Shown here piece by piece: positions 10,258-19,219 of a stretch of 64,000 bases of DNA. The translations under genes and the position numbers were made by a program. Source of the DNA: CAZGSN01 sp964371655 (GTDB taxonomy: Bacteria > Desulfobacterota > Binatia > HRBIN30). Within the stretch, counting starts at the first letter, position 1; each line of letters starts with the position of its first letter. Below the pieces are notes generated by a model. That model was not told where the DNA came from. It worked only from the letters and a program-made list of their open reading frames with translations, and did no database searches. Location of the stretch: assembly GCA_964371655.1 (NCBI GenBank), contig CAYJOD010000010.1, positions 70,746 through 134,745 on the forward strand, given 5' to 3'.

Positions 10258-11970
10258 CTACGATTCGTCCGCCTTGCGCTGGTACACCGTGATCCGCGGG
10301 CACAGGCTGGTAACCCGCAGGCGCAGCAACTTCGGCTCCTGCGAGAATTCGGCGACGCGTTGATACGGAAGCTTGCCGGACTCCAAGGCGTTGAGAAAGG
10401 CGCGCGCCGCGGGCCGCTCGATCATCAAGCTCCCCTTGGTCCAGTCTGGATTCCAAAAATGGGTGATGCCCTTGCGGCTGGCAGAGCTCAAGACAATCAG
10501 CTGCGGCCGCCGGCTTTCGACGCCCGCGATCGTCCGCTCGTCCAATGGAATCAGCGTCGCCTGCAGACCGACGAAGCGCGGCATGTAGACCGGCTTCTGG
10601 TAGAACTCGACCGAACCGCCCGCGGGCACATGCTCTGCGAGCCAGGCTTCCACGCGATAGCGCGAGTCGGTGCGCATCAAGACGTCGACCTCGATGGCGC
10701 GCGCGAGACCCAACAGGCAAAGCAGGGAAGCAACGGCGATCCCGGTGCGGCGCGCGCGTCCGATCCATGCGGCACAGACGGCGGCAGCCGCGAGTGCCAA
10801 GATGGGGAACAAGGGCAAGGCGTAGCGCAGGACCAACAGGTCGTGCGTGCGCAGCGAAATGAAATAGTACGCCAATGCCGGGACGAGCAGAAACATCGCC
10901 GCGCGCCGCTGCGCTGACAGCAAGTAGACGACGCCGCCAATCGCCGCGATCAATAGCGGCAACCCGAAGCTGCTGTCGGTAACGTCGCCCAGCTGTTGCA
11001 GGTACCACAGTTCCTTTTCGATCCCTTTGAAGAGAGAGAACTTGAGCGGAGTCAAGCGCGACGACATGCCTTTGATCGGATGTCCGGTGAGATCGAGGAA
11101 CCGGTTGACGACCCCCTGCGGATTTACGATCGCATTGCTGGCGATCAGCATCGTTACGACCGCCGCGACAAGGGCCGCACCAGTGCCACGGTTCCACACC
11201 GCGCGCCAAGCGCGGCGGCTCGGCGTCGGCGCCGCCGACTGGGCGCGGTACAGCGACGGCAACAACACAACCGGCAACGCCAGCAGCAAGGCGAAGCCCT
11301 GCTCCTTGGTGGCCATGGCCATCGCGACCGCCGCACCAAGAACGACGAACGGCCACCGCTTCTCCGGTCCTTGCGCACAGGCGATCGTCGCCCACACCGA
11401 CAGCGTCAGCCAGAACAGGTAGGCGGCATCCTGATTGGTCGTGTGCGCGTAGTAGATGATCGGGTAGGCGGTGGCTACGAACCAGGCCGCCAGTCGCGCC
11501 GTCGAGCGGCCGAGCAGCCGCTGTCCGATCGCATACGTCAGGACGACCGTTCCCACCACCAGGACCAGATTCAAGCAGCGCCCGAGAATCGCCAGGGTGT
11601 AGAGCGCCGACTCCGCATGGGCGAAGCCGTATGGATAGACCATGCTTGGATTCTTCAGCTGTCCGGTAGCTACCAGCCACGCCAGGTAGGGAGCGCAGGC
11701 GGCGAGCAGGAGCAGCGGGTAGCCGAAGGGATATTTGTACCAAAACCATCCGGAGTTGAACTGCGATAGAGAACGCTTGGCGATGCTGAGCAGGGACAGC
11801 GGCCCCAAGGCGTCGGCCGCCCAGGTATAGTTGCCGTTCGGCAGCCCCCAAGTCAGATGATACCCGCATAACAGCACGCTCACCGCCACGATGAGAAAGA
11901 AGACCGGATCGGAGTCGCCGTTGGTAAGCTCGCGAACAACCGCGCCGAGAGAGCGCCGCAACCAATGCAC
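10258..11970 (-). CDS. GT39-like integral membrane glycosyltransferase
   Basis: A 570 aa polytopic protein of the dolichyl-phosphate-mannose-protein-mannosyltransferase/ArnT type. About eleven hydrophobic segments are followed by a soluble C-terminal domain (~430-570). The first loop (LPNGNYTWAADALGP, ~43-57) carries the acidic residue expected there, and HTTNQDAAYLFWLTLSVWATI is a family-like segment. The start is a GTG at 11970 with AGGAA upstream; the gap to the next gene upstream is 12 bp. It probably adds a sugar from a polyprenyl-phosphate donor outside the inner membrane. Acceptor and sugar are unknown. Confidence 0.85.
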   Translation of the reverse strand: MHWLRRSLGAVVRELTNGDSDPVFFLIVAVSVLLCGYHLTWGLPNGNYTWAADALGPLSLLSIAKRSLSQFNSGWFWYKYPFGYPLLLLAACAPYLAWLVATGQLKNPSMVYPYGFAHAESALYTLAILGRCLNLVLVVGTVVLTYAIGQRLLGRSTARLAAWFVATAYPIIYYAHTTNQDAAYLFWLTLSVWATIACAQGPEKRWPFVVLGAAVAMAMATKEQGFALLLALPVVLLPSLYRAQSAAPTPSRRAWRAVWNRGTGAALVAAVVTMLIASNAIVNPQGVVNRFLDLTGHPIKGMSSRLTPLKFSLFKGIEKELWYLQQLGDVTDSSFGLPLLIAAIGGVVYLLSAQRRAAMFLLVPALAYYFISLRTHDLLVLRYALPLFPILALAAAAVCAAWIGRARRTGIAVASLLCLLGLARAIEVDVLMRTDSRYRVEAWLAEHVPAGGSVEFYQKPVYMPRFVGLQATLIPLDERTIAGVESRRPQLIVLSSASRKGITHFWNPDWTKGSLMIERPAARAFLNALESGKLPYQRVAEFSQEPKLLRLRVTSLCPRITVYQRKADES

Positions 11971-11982
11971 GATGGAACGTTC

Positions 11983-14790
11983 CTAACGTGGTGAGCCGCT
12001 AGCCTTCAGAATCTTGTCGGGCCGCGTTTCAAGCGACTGCGCACGCCGCTCCCCACCGGCGATGGAGCCTGCCATGAGAAAGGCCACGCCATAGACGACC
12101 AGGCCCGCCAACAACGTCGCGCGGAAGCCGAGGTTGATGGCAATGCTGATCGCCAGCACCGATCCGAGAACGGAGGTGGCACCGTTGATACCCCAAACCC
12201 ACGGCACCAACTGCGCCCACTGGCTGCCCATGCGATCGAGTAGCCGCAGGCCGAGCGGAAACGGCATCCCCATCAGGAATCCCACCGGGGCCAGCGTCGC
12301 CACCGAAAGGATGACTGCGGTCGCCAAGGACGCGTGCGCCAGCATGTGGCCGAACACAATCTCCACGACCAGGGCGAGAACGACGATGGCGGCCAGCGCC
12401 GCGGCGATGACACGGCGCAAGGAGTCGTGTCCGGGCCCGACGTTGCGGCCGCTCCAGTAGCTCCCCAGGCCGGCCGAGATCAGTAAGGTGCACAGTACGA
12501 CCGTCAGCGCATAGATCGGGTGGCCGAGAAAAAGAACAAACTTCGAGACCAAGCCAACTTCGATCAACATGAAGCCGGAGCCGAGGGCGCCGAAGTACAG
12601 CAGAGTCGACCAGCGCTCGCGCGCATCGAGCACGGCCAGCGCCGAGCGCCGCCGCATGTACAAAGGCACGAAGATGAAGCACGCGACCAGCGCGGTCACG
12701 ATGAAAATGAGGCGCGCCAACAGCTGCACACCCATGCGGCCCGGCTTCTCCTCCCAAAAGCGAAAGAAGTCGCGTGGCTTGGTTGAGTTGAAGAAGAACG
12801 GACGGTTGTCGGTGGTCGGGCTGACGTCGAGGTCGTAGCGCTCCAGGAAACCGGGGACGTTCTTTGTCGTGATGAACTCCGAAAAAAGCGGATCCTTGGG
12901 ATCGCCCGGCATATACAGCACGTCGAAACCGAGGCGATCGACGAACTCCTTGGCGCGCGCGATTTCGGCGGGCGTGAACGGCTGCATCGACACCACCACG
13001 CTGGCGAAGGCATGCTGCCGCTTCAGCGGTGGCGTGCCGGCGACGATGATGTGGTCTTTGATGTCATCGATCCCGAAGTGCGCCAATCCCGCACGCGCCA
13101 GGGATACCACCCGCAAGGTTTCGCGCGGCGGCGCTTCGAGCCAGCGCGAGATGGTCACGACGCCGTCGGGTTCCAGTTTGCTGAGATAGTCCGTGAACGC
13201 CTCGGCCGTGTACAGCGAGTTCTCCGACAAGGCGAAAGCCCCGGCCGCCGTGGAGGCCCAGGTGTCGACGAGGCTGAGCTGGACGACACCGAAACGCTTT
13301 TCGGTGCGACTGACAAAGTGGCGGCCGTCATCGATGTGGAAGTCGACTTCGGGACGTTGATACAGGTGGCCGGTGAAGTCGCCGAAGCGGTGATTGACGA
13401 CCTCGGCCATGATTGGATTGAGCTCGACGGCGGTGACGTTCTTACTCCCGAAGACCAGCGCGGTGAGCACGTCGCGCCCCCCGCCCGGCCCAATGATCAA
13501 GGTGTTGCGCGCCGGGCGCAGGGCATAGGCGAGCGCCGTCACGTCGTTGCGCAGATGCTCCAGGCCCGGATCGTCGAAGCTGCCGTTGAACTTCACCAGC
13601 GGCGTTCCCGCGAGCGAGTCGATATCCAGCGCCAACTGCTCGCCGACGGGCCCCTTGTACAGCGGACTGAGCCCCCACGCATAGGCGTGCGGATTCTTGC
13701 CTCGCCGCGGCAAGACGGCGATGCGCGAGAACGAGTTCCAGCCTTCGAAGAGGTTCTGAAACTCCACCCTCCCCTTGGCGAAGCGAATGCGGATGGCGTC
13801 GGTGCTGGCATTGAGCGCGACCACCCCGATCAACGTGGCCAGCACAGCGGCGGCCGCCAGACGCAACTCGTTGCGCACGAGAACGGCGCGGCCGCTCGCC
13901 TGTGAGCGCAGATGGCGAACGTAGAACCAGCCGCCCACGGCGAGTGCGAAACCCAACAGCAGCGGCAGGCGGAGAGCCGACGCGATGCGATTGATCTCGG
14001 GCTCGATCAATGTTTCGAAGTAGTGCTGAAACGGGTGCGGCCGGTTTGCATACACCGCGTGCGCCCGAAACAGCTTATTCCCCAGCCACGCTGCGACGGG
14101 ATCGGCGAGAACCGTGATCAGAAAACCCAGCCCGAGACCGATCGCGATCACCAGCAGCGTGCGCTGTATGAGGCTGCCCGCTTCCGCGTCCACCGCGGCG
14201 ACGCGGCGCGGTGGCCAGGCGAACATCAGCGCCGCCGCCGCGGCGGTGACACTGGCACTCAGCAGTGCGGTGACGCCGCCGAGATAGTTGAGTGCCGGAA
14301 TGATCAGCAGACACCCGGCACCGGCGCCGAGAAGATCGACGAAGTACAATCGATTCACCTGTTGGCCGGCGCGCGAGAGCAGCACAGAAAGACAGGTGCC
14401 GCCGACGAAGAACGGCAGCGACGCCATCAGATAGACGGCCACCAGGCTCAGGGTTGCGCGCACGCCGCTGGCTACCGAGAACGGCACGTTGAAGAGGAAC
14501 AGCACCAGCACCACGAGGGCGCCGGCGAAGACCATGGCCAGGGTCACCAAACGCCGCTGCAGGTCGCCGGCAAACCAGTTGGGAAACAGATAGACAGCGA
14601 TGCCACCGACGCCGAGGCCGAACAACGCCAGAGAGATCACCAGGAAGGCCAGGTGTGACATGAACAACACCGAGAAGACACGCGTCAGCAGCAGCTCGGT
14701 GAGCAGCAGCGTCAGACTGATGAAGAAGACGGCCGCCAGGGTCGCGCGGTGGCGCACGAAAGCCGTCTCGTTTGCGGTTTGATCACTCAT
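11983..14790 (-). CDS. Membrane-embedded spermidine/spermine synthase-like protein
   Basis: A 935 aa fusion: seven to nine membrane helices (1-~300), a SAM-binding aminopropyltransferase-like domain (~400-690), then six to seven more helices (~700-920). The methyltransferase-type fold shows LIIGPGGGRDVLTAL (~430-444), the acidic VELNP and FHIDDGRHF. The Asp of LSLVDTWASTAAG is at the place of the catalytic Asp of spermidine synthases. Such long membrane versions are common in soil and aquatic bacteria, and their substrate is mostly unproven. It sits 12 bp upstream of the GT39-like gene, so it is likely co-transcribed with the glycan genes. A polyamine-related or other role cannot be decided here. 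Confidence 0.8.
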   Translation of the reverse strand: MSDQTANETAFVRHRATLAAVFFISLTLLLTELLLTRVFSVLFMSHLAFLVISLALFGLGVGGIAVYLFPNWFAGDLQRRLVTLAMVFAGALVVLVLFLFNVPFSVASGVRATLSLVAVYLMASLPFFVGGTCLSVLLSRAGQQVNRLYFVDLLGAGAGCLLIIPALNYLGGVTALLSASVTAAAAALMFAWPPRRVAAVDAEAGSLIQRTLLVIAIGLGLGFLITVLADPVAAWLGNKLFRAHAVYANRPHPFQHYFETLIEPEINRIASALRLPLLLGFALAVGGWFYVRHLRSQASGRAVLVRNELRLAAAAVLATLIGVVALNASTDAIRIRFAKGRVEFQNLFEGWNSFSRIAVLPRRGKNPHAYAWGLSPLYKGPVGEQLALDIDSLAGTPLVKFNGSFDDPGLEHLRNDVTALAYALRPARNTLIIGPGGGRDVLTALVFGSKNVTAVELNPIMAEVVNHRFGDFTGHLYQRPEVDFHIDDGRHFVSRTEKRFGVVQLSLVDTWASTAAGAFALSENSLYTAEAFTDYLSKLEPDGVVTISRWLEAPPRETLRVVSLARAGLAHFGIDDIKDHIIVAGTPPLKRQHAFASVVVSMQPFTPAEIARAKEFVDRLGFDVLYMPGDPKDPLFSEFITTKNVPGFLERYDLDVSPTTDNRPFFFNSTKPRDFFRFWEEKPGRMGVQLLARLIFIVTALVACFIFVPLYMRRRSALAVLDARERWSTLLYFGALGSGFMLIEVGLVSKFVLFLGHPIYALTVVLCTLLISAGLGSYWSGRNVGPGHDSLRRVIAAALAAIVVLALVVEIVFGHMLAHASLATAVILSVATLAPVGFLMGMPFPLGLRLLDRMGSQWAQLVPWVWGINGATSVLGSVLAISIAINLGFRATLLAGLVVYGVAFLMAGSIAGGERRAQSLETRPDKILKASGSPR

Positions 14791-14984
14791 GAATCACTCA
14801 CTTCCAATTGCAGATTTCGGTGTTCAGTGTTCAGTGTTCAGTGTTCAGTTTGCGGATTTCCGCGGCACGGTCATGGAAACGATTTGGAGTGCGGCGACTC
14901 GCCGCCGCTTTGGGACGAGCGATGCTGCGCCAACTCAGCCTGCCTGCGACAAAGCGGGAGCCAGCTCCTGCACTCCACACCCCT
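14791..14984. repeat. Intergenic tandem and palindromic repeats
   Basis: The 7-base unit GTTCAGT is repeated four times at 14822-14849. A palindromic unit follows at 14885-14977, with ends TGGAGTGCGG and CTGCACTCCA, related to the one at 1486-1575. No gene is seen. Confidence 0.8.
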
Positions 14985-16286
14985 TCACGCGCCCCGCTCC
15001 GACGCCTGCGACGGCGCGCCCTCGCCGTCCGCGCCCTCGACGCTGGCAAGCCAGTCGAAGAGTTGGCGGCGCAGGAGGTCGGCGCGCTCGATTTCTTGCT
15101 CGATCAGGTTGTGGGTTTCCCTCGGGTCGGCGATCAGGTCGTAGAACTCATTCGCTTCGTCCGAGCGCCACACGAACTTGTCGCGTTTGGTGCGAATCGC
15201 TTTGCATCGCATCCCACCATCGACGCGGAAGCGTTCGGCCACGGCAAAGGCCGGGCCGGAAGCGGCACGGCCGCCGGAGAGAAGGGCTCGTCCCTGCACG
15301 CGCCCGCCGTCTTCCTGGATGGCAAGGAGATCGAGGATGGTCGGCGCAACGTCGCTGCTCTGCGCGATCTCTTCGACGACGAACCCCTCGGGCACGACGC
15401 CTGGACAGCGGATGAGCAGCGGCACGCGCAACAGCTCGTCATGCAGACCACTGGCGTGCCCGATCCTTCCGTTCTCGCCCAAGCCCACGCCGTGATCACC
15501 GGTCACCACCAGCAGGGTACGGCTCCACTCGCCGCGCTGTCCCAGGAACTCGGCGACCTCGCGCAAGCGCCGATCGACGTAGTGCAGCGCGCCTTCGTAG
15601 CGGGCCCGGAGGATCTCGCGCCCATCACCCGTATCCGAGGTGCTGTCGACGCCAGCTGCAGCGAGCCCACGCACGAGCTTGCGGGCCAGAGCCGGCGCAA
15701 CGCCGCGTGGCAAGTAGGTCCGATCGTAAGGCGGCGGCAGATCGGCGCCGATCCGGGCCTCGTTGTAGTGGAGAAGCGCGAAGAACGGAGCCGAGCCGCC
15801 GCCGACCCAGCGCTTCAGCGCCAGATTGCTGCGGCGCGCGCCGGCGTCGCTGCGGCGCAGGAGACGATCGATGGCACGACGGCACAATGACGCGGCGCGC
15901 ATGGCGAATCCGTTGCCGTAGCGCTGTGTGAAGAACGCATCGAAACCGCGACCGAAGCCGGACTCCGGGCTCACCCGCGGATTCGTACAGAACGCCGCCG
16001 TACGATAGCCCGCGGTCTTCAGGTATTCCGCCAACGTCTTGGACGTCGTGTCCAGAAAGCGATGCTCTTCATGCGCGCCGTGCGCAACCACGGCCTTGCC
16101 AGTCAGCAACGACGCCAGCACCGGGAGTGTCCACGGCGCCGACGCCACCATGTGCGGAAAACGTACGCCCTCGCGCGCCATCTCATCGAGGAACGGCGTC
16201 GTCTGGCGCTGATGCCCGTAGCACGACAGATAGTCGGCACGAGCACCATCAATCACGCAGAGAATTATGTTGAGTCGCTCGTTCAT
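14985..16286 (-). CDS. Sulfatase / alkaline-phosphatase superfamily hydrolase
   Basis: A 433 aa protein of the arylsulfatase fold. The N-terminal metal site (IILCVIDGARADYLSCYG, D13) and the distal site (VVTGDHGVGLGENG, ~262-275) are clear. Further motifs are THNL and YDLIADPRETHNL. At the nucleophile position the sequence reads SAPWTLPVLAS (49-59) rather than C/S-x-P-x-R, so the formylglycine signature is absent. The residue could be Ser49 or Thr53. No signal peptide is seen, so it may act in the cytoplasm. It may be a phosphodiester or phospho-transfer enzyme rather than a sulfatase. The next gene upstream is 150 bp away across a hairpin repeat. Confidence 0.82.
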   Translation of the reverse strand: MNERLNIILCVIDGARADYLSCYGHQRQTTPFLDEMAREGVRFPHMVASAPWTLPVLASLLTGKAVVAHGAHEEHRFLDTTSKTLAEYLKTAGYRTAAFCTNPRVSPESGFGRGFDAFFTQRYGNGFAMRAASLCRRAIDRLLRRSDAGARRSNLALKRWVGGGSAPFFALLHYNEARIGADLPPPYDRTYLPRGVAPALARKLVRGLAAAGVDSTSDTGDGREILRARYEGALHYVDRRLREVAEFLGQRGEWSRTLLVVTGDHGVGLGENGRIGHASGLHDELLRVPLLIRCPGVVPEGFVVEEIAQSSDVAPTILDLLAIQEDGGRVQGRALLSGGRAASGPAFAVAERFRVDGGMRCKAIRTKRDKFVWRSDEANEFYDLIADPRETHNLIEQEIERADLLRRQLFDWLASVEGADGEGAPSQASERGA

Positions 16287-16317
16287 GGGTTCAGAAGAAG
16301 CTGGCCGCCAGCGCGGT

Positions 16318-16395
16318 AGGCCTCAGGCCTCCGACTTCAGGAAAGGATTCCGGATCGGAGCCCGAAGCCTGAAGTCCGAAGCCGGAGGTCCAGAC
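16318..16395. repeat. Imperfect intergenic hairpin
   Basis: The left arm GCCTCCGACTTCAGG (~16327-16341) pairs imperfectly with CCTGAAGTCCGAAGCCGGAGG (~16368-16388). No T-tract follows on either strand, so it looks like a REP-type palindrome rather than a terminator. Confidence 0.6.
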
Positions 16396-16436
16396 ACGAC
16401 CCGTCAAGGAGCGGAACTCCGCGTCTGCCATTTCGA

Positions 16437-17696
16437 TTAGAGCTTGCACAGCCACGTCCAGAATTCCTTCATGTAATGATCGGGGTTGCGTGCCAGGCGG
16501 ATACGGAACGAGAGAACGAGATCGTCCCAGATAGCGCTGCCGTTGACGCCTTTATAGAGGAGGCGGTCGGGAAACTTGATGCGTAGATTCCACTGCGCCG
16601 GCAAGCCTTGGTAGACCCACTCCTGCTCACGCGTGAAGTCGATCACCCAATTGCCGCCGTACGGTCCGTCGACGACCCACCAGGTCACGATGTTCACGCG
16701 CTTGGCGATCGCGGCATCGGCTTGCAGCAGGCCGGTGAAGTAGTCGCGAAAGCGCTCGTACAAGTCGGGCGGCGCCTCCGGTTCGTCCTTGAAGCCGGCT
16801 TCGATCTCGCTTCTCCATTTGCGACTGAGCGCTTCGATGTCATCGAGGCGTCGGCTCCAGTCCGGGGCCGGGTGCAGGCGCGCCAAGCCGGCGTCGGAGG
16901 ACCATACGTCGCCGGGATTCATCTGCAGACCCTCGATCTGCGGCGCGTTGGCGCGCAGCAGATCGACGGCTTCCTGCGGTGAGCTCACGTAGTCGGCGGT
17001 GTTCATGAACAGCTGCTCCGGCGCCAGCAACGCGAAGTTACCCGCCGCCGGTACCACACGCTTGGCACGCAGCTGCCGCGCCCAGTTCACGAACTCTTCC
17101 AGGTGCGCCATCTTCGCTTCGCGCCAGCGCTCGATCTTCGAAGCCAGGGGAAACTCGAAGCAGCCGGGATACTGACTCGCTCCGGTGAATGTAAGGAACG
17201 CCAGGTCGATCTGATTCTCGGTACCGAGGCGCTGCAGGGTCGCATCGTCAAGGTGGCAGTCGTTGCAGTTGAAAACGGTGGTGCCGTTGAACTTCGCCAA
17301 AATGGCGCTGTCGTCCCAGGAGCGGTCGGGGGGCACCAAGCGAACGCTGAGACCACTGCCGTTGAGCGGGATATCCTCGTCGAAGCCCAGCTCCTGAACG
17401 TTGTGGAAGCCGAGAGCGAGGATGCGGTCGCGGAAGCGCTTGCGTTTATAGTTGGCGATGATGACGTGGACGCCCTTATCGAGCTGGCGCAACGTCGGCG
17501 GATCGAAATGGTCCGGATGCTCGTGCGAGATATACAGGTAGTCGATCTTGGGCAGATCCACGGGCCGGTGCACCAGCGGCGGGAAATGCCACCAGGTTCC
17601 ATGATAGGTGGGATCGACGAGCCACGGATCCATCAGGACACGCGTACCGCCGGCCTCCAACATCATGCAGGCGTGGCCGATGTAGGTAACCTTCAT
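16437..17696 (-). CDS. Metallo-beta-lactamase-fold hydrolase, CMAH/UlaG-like
   Basis: A 419 aa protein with an N-terminal MBL fold: MKVTYIGHACMMLEAGGTRV, then the metal motif H58-x-H60-x-D62-H63 (YISHEHPDHFD) and NDCHLDD. The wide N-terminal block TWWHFPP and the extra C-terminal domain (~260-419, with WVYQGLPAQWNLRIKFPD) resemble the MBL part of CMP-N-acetylneuraminate hydroxylase-like proteins. No N-terminal Rieske centre is visible. The ATG at 17696 is preferred over a GTG at 17750, because the extra 18 residues would come from repeat DNA. Its role in the cluster is unknown; it lies between a GT4 gene and the sulfatase-like gene. Confidence 0.78.
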   Translation of the reverse strand: MKVTYIGHACMMLEAGGTRVLMDPWLVDPTYHGTWWHFPPLVHRPVDLPKIDYLYISHEHPDHFDPPTLRQLDKGVHVIIANYKRKRFRDRILALGFHNVQELGFDEDIPLNGSGLSVRLVPPDRSWDDSAILAKFNGTTVFNCNDCHLDDATLQRLGTENQIDLAFLTFTGASQYPGCFEFPLASKIERWREAKMAHLEEFVNWARQLRAKRVVPAAGNFALLAPEQLFMNTADYVSSPQEAVDLLRANAPQIEGLQMNPGDVWSSDAGLARLHPAPDWSRRLDDIEALSRKWRSEIEAGFKDEPEAPPDLYERFRDYFTGLLQADAAIAKRVNIVTWWVVDGPYGGNWVIDFTREQEWVYQGLPAQWNLRIKFPDRLLYKGVNGSAIWDDLVLSFRIRLARNPDHYMKEFWTWLCKL

Positions 17697-18049
17697 ATGT
17701 TCACGTTCAACTCGAACCCCTCTCCGAGGGGGAGAGCAGCTTTGCACCAAAAGTCTCCACGGGTGTCATTCCGAGCCGTTGCACTTCCGCGGCGAGGAAT
17801 CTTCCGAGTGCTGCACCCATCCGATATCCCACTGCAGATTCCTCGCTCCCGCTCGGAATGACAATTGCTGGTGTCGGATGGAAACATACCGAGTCGAGTT
17901 TTGGTGCAAAGCCGCGGAGAGCTTACCTTCATCGAGGCATAGGCGAGGCATAGGCTGAGGCTGGGCGGGAAGCCATCCGAACCTGAGTCTAAGCCCAAGC
18001 CTCTGCCTGAGCCTTCTCCCCCTGAGAGAGGGCCGGGGTGAGGGCGTCA
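17697..18049. repeat. Gene-free gap with miniature inverted-repeat element (copy 1)
   Basis: The 353 bp gap holds a 173 bp unit at 17740-17912, bounded by 14-base inverted repeats GCTTTGCACCAAAA / TTTTGGTGCAAAGC. It contains an inner palindrome built on GTCATTCCGAGC...GCTCGGAATGAC. The 7-base direct repeat GGAGAGC flanks it (17732-17738 and 17916-17922), as a target-site duplication would. A ~90 % similar copy is at 29961-30134. Beyond it, 17927-18045 holds GAGGCATAGGC-type and CCCCCTGAGAGAGGG...GGTGAGGG palindromes. No gene is seen. Confidence 0.8.
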
Positions 18050-19219
18050 TCAATTATCTAGCTGCCCGACCAACTCCACATAGAAGCGCTCCATCGAGCG
18101 CACCATGGAGCGCGCGGAAAAGTTCTCTTCGACGATTCGCCGCCCGAGCTTTCCCATCGCCAGCGCTTGCGCCGGATCCGCCAAGACTTGTGTGATCGCA
18201 AGTGCCAGTGCTTGCGCGTCTTTGGCCGGCACCAACAAGCCGCTCTGCTGGTGGCGAATCACCTCGCCCGTACCGCCGACGTTGGTGGCCACCACCGGCT
18301 TCTCCACCGACATCGCCTCGAGGATCGCGTTGGACATGCCTTCGTCGTGAGACGACAGAACGAAGATGTCGAAGGCCGAGTACACCTCGGGCATGTCGGA
18401 GCGACGGCCGAGCAGAGTCAGGTGATCGTCGAGATGTAGGGCGCGGACCAAGGCCCGCATTTCGTCATCGAGCTCGACTTCGCCAACGATGACGGCGTGC
18501 GCGTCCGGATAGGTGGAGCGCACCTGCCCCATGGCGCGAATGAACTCTTCGACGCCTTTGCGGACCCGCATGCGTGTGACGATGCCGATGATGCGCCGGT
18601 CCTCCGGCAAACCGAGGCGGGCCTTGAAACCACCGCCGTCGAGCGGGCGAAAGCGGTCGGTGTCCACACCGCTCGGAATGACCACCACGTCGTCAACCGC
18701 ACAGCCTTCGTTGTCGTGGACGAACTCGCGTACGGCTTCGGCGTTGACCATGATGCGATCGGCGAGGGCGTTGCCGATCTTGGCACCGACCAGCTCGAAG
18801 CCCTTGCGCCAGTGGCAACCGCGCTTGCTCACCATGAGCTTGGGCACACGCGCCAGCCGGGAACTGATCGACCCGACCAGATTGGCACGCAGCAAGTAGG
18901 TGTGCACGATATCGGGATTCTGCTGCCGCAGCGCCCGCGTCAGCGCCAGGACGCGCGACACCAGACCGAGGCCGCGAAACGAGCGACCGGCGCCGGGAGT
19001 GACGACCACCACCCCCTGCTGACGCACGTTTTCCAACAACGCACCCTCGCCCGACAGACAATACAGCACCGGATCGAAGCGCGAGCGATCGAGCAGCTTG
19101 AGCACCTGGACGAGGTGCGTCTGGCTGCCGCCCACTTCCATCGACTTGATGATGAAGGCGATACGGATTCGCCGCGGCGGCACGGCCCCGACAGTCGTCG
19201 TGTTTGCTGCAGTACTCAT
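18050..19219 (-). CDS. Family 4 glycosyltransferase
   Basis: A 389 aa GT-B fold retaining glycosyltransferase. The N-terminal domain begins RIRIAFIIKSMEVGGSQTHL (the glycine-rich acceptor loop at ~30-36). The C-terminal domain has IGIVTRMRVRKGVEEFI, the donor-binding EGMSNAILEAM (~304-314, the E-x7-E motif), and TNVGGTGEVI. It is cytoplasmic and would add a sugar to the lipid-linked repeat unit. GT4 genes in this window (here, 27278 and 47996) are spread through the cluster, as expected for a multi-sugar repeat. The donor is not predictable. It is separated by repeat-filled gaps on both sides. Confidence 0.9.
   Translation of the reverse strand: MSTAANTTTVGAVPPRRIRIAFIIKSMEVGGSQTHLVQVLKLLDRSRFDPVLYCLSGEGALLENVRQQGVVVVTPGAGRSFRGLGLVSRVLALTRALRQQNPDIVHTYLLRANLVGSISSRLARVPKLMVSKRGCHWRKGFELVGAKIGNALADRIMVNAEAVREFVHDNEGCAVDDVVVIPSGVDTDRFRPLDGGGFKARLGLPEDRRIIGIVTRMRVRKGVEEFIRAMGQVRSTYPDAHAVIVGEVELDDEMRALVRALHLDDHLTLLGRRSDMPEVYSAFDIFVLSSHDEGMSNAILEAMSVEKPVVATNVGGTGEVIRHQQSGLLVPAKDAQALALAITQVLADPAQALAMGKLGRRIVEENFSARSMVRSMERFYVELVGQLDN

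Noticed and set aside
13012..13905. Long plus-strand open frame inside the spermidine-synthase-like gene
   Set aside because: It is antisense to a well-conserved coding region. High GC gives long open frames on the opposite strand, and its translation has the Arg/Asp-rich look of a reverse-complement shadow.
14822..14849. Four GTTCAGT repeats as a CRISPR-like or binding-site array
   Set aside because: Seven-base direct repeats without spacers; simple tandem repeat in a repeat-rich gap.
17766..18053. A frame in the gap at 17.7-18.0 kb resembling one at 29988-30359
   Set aside because: The shared peptide is the translation of the two copies of the inverted-repeat element, not a protein family.
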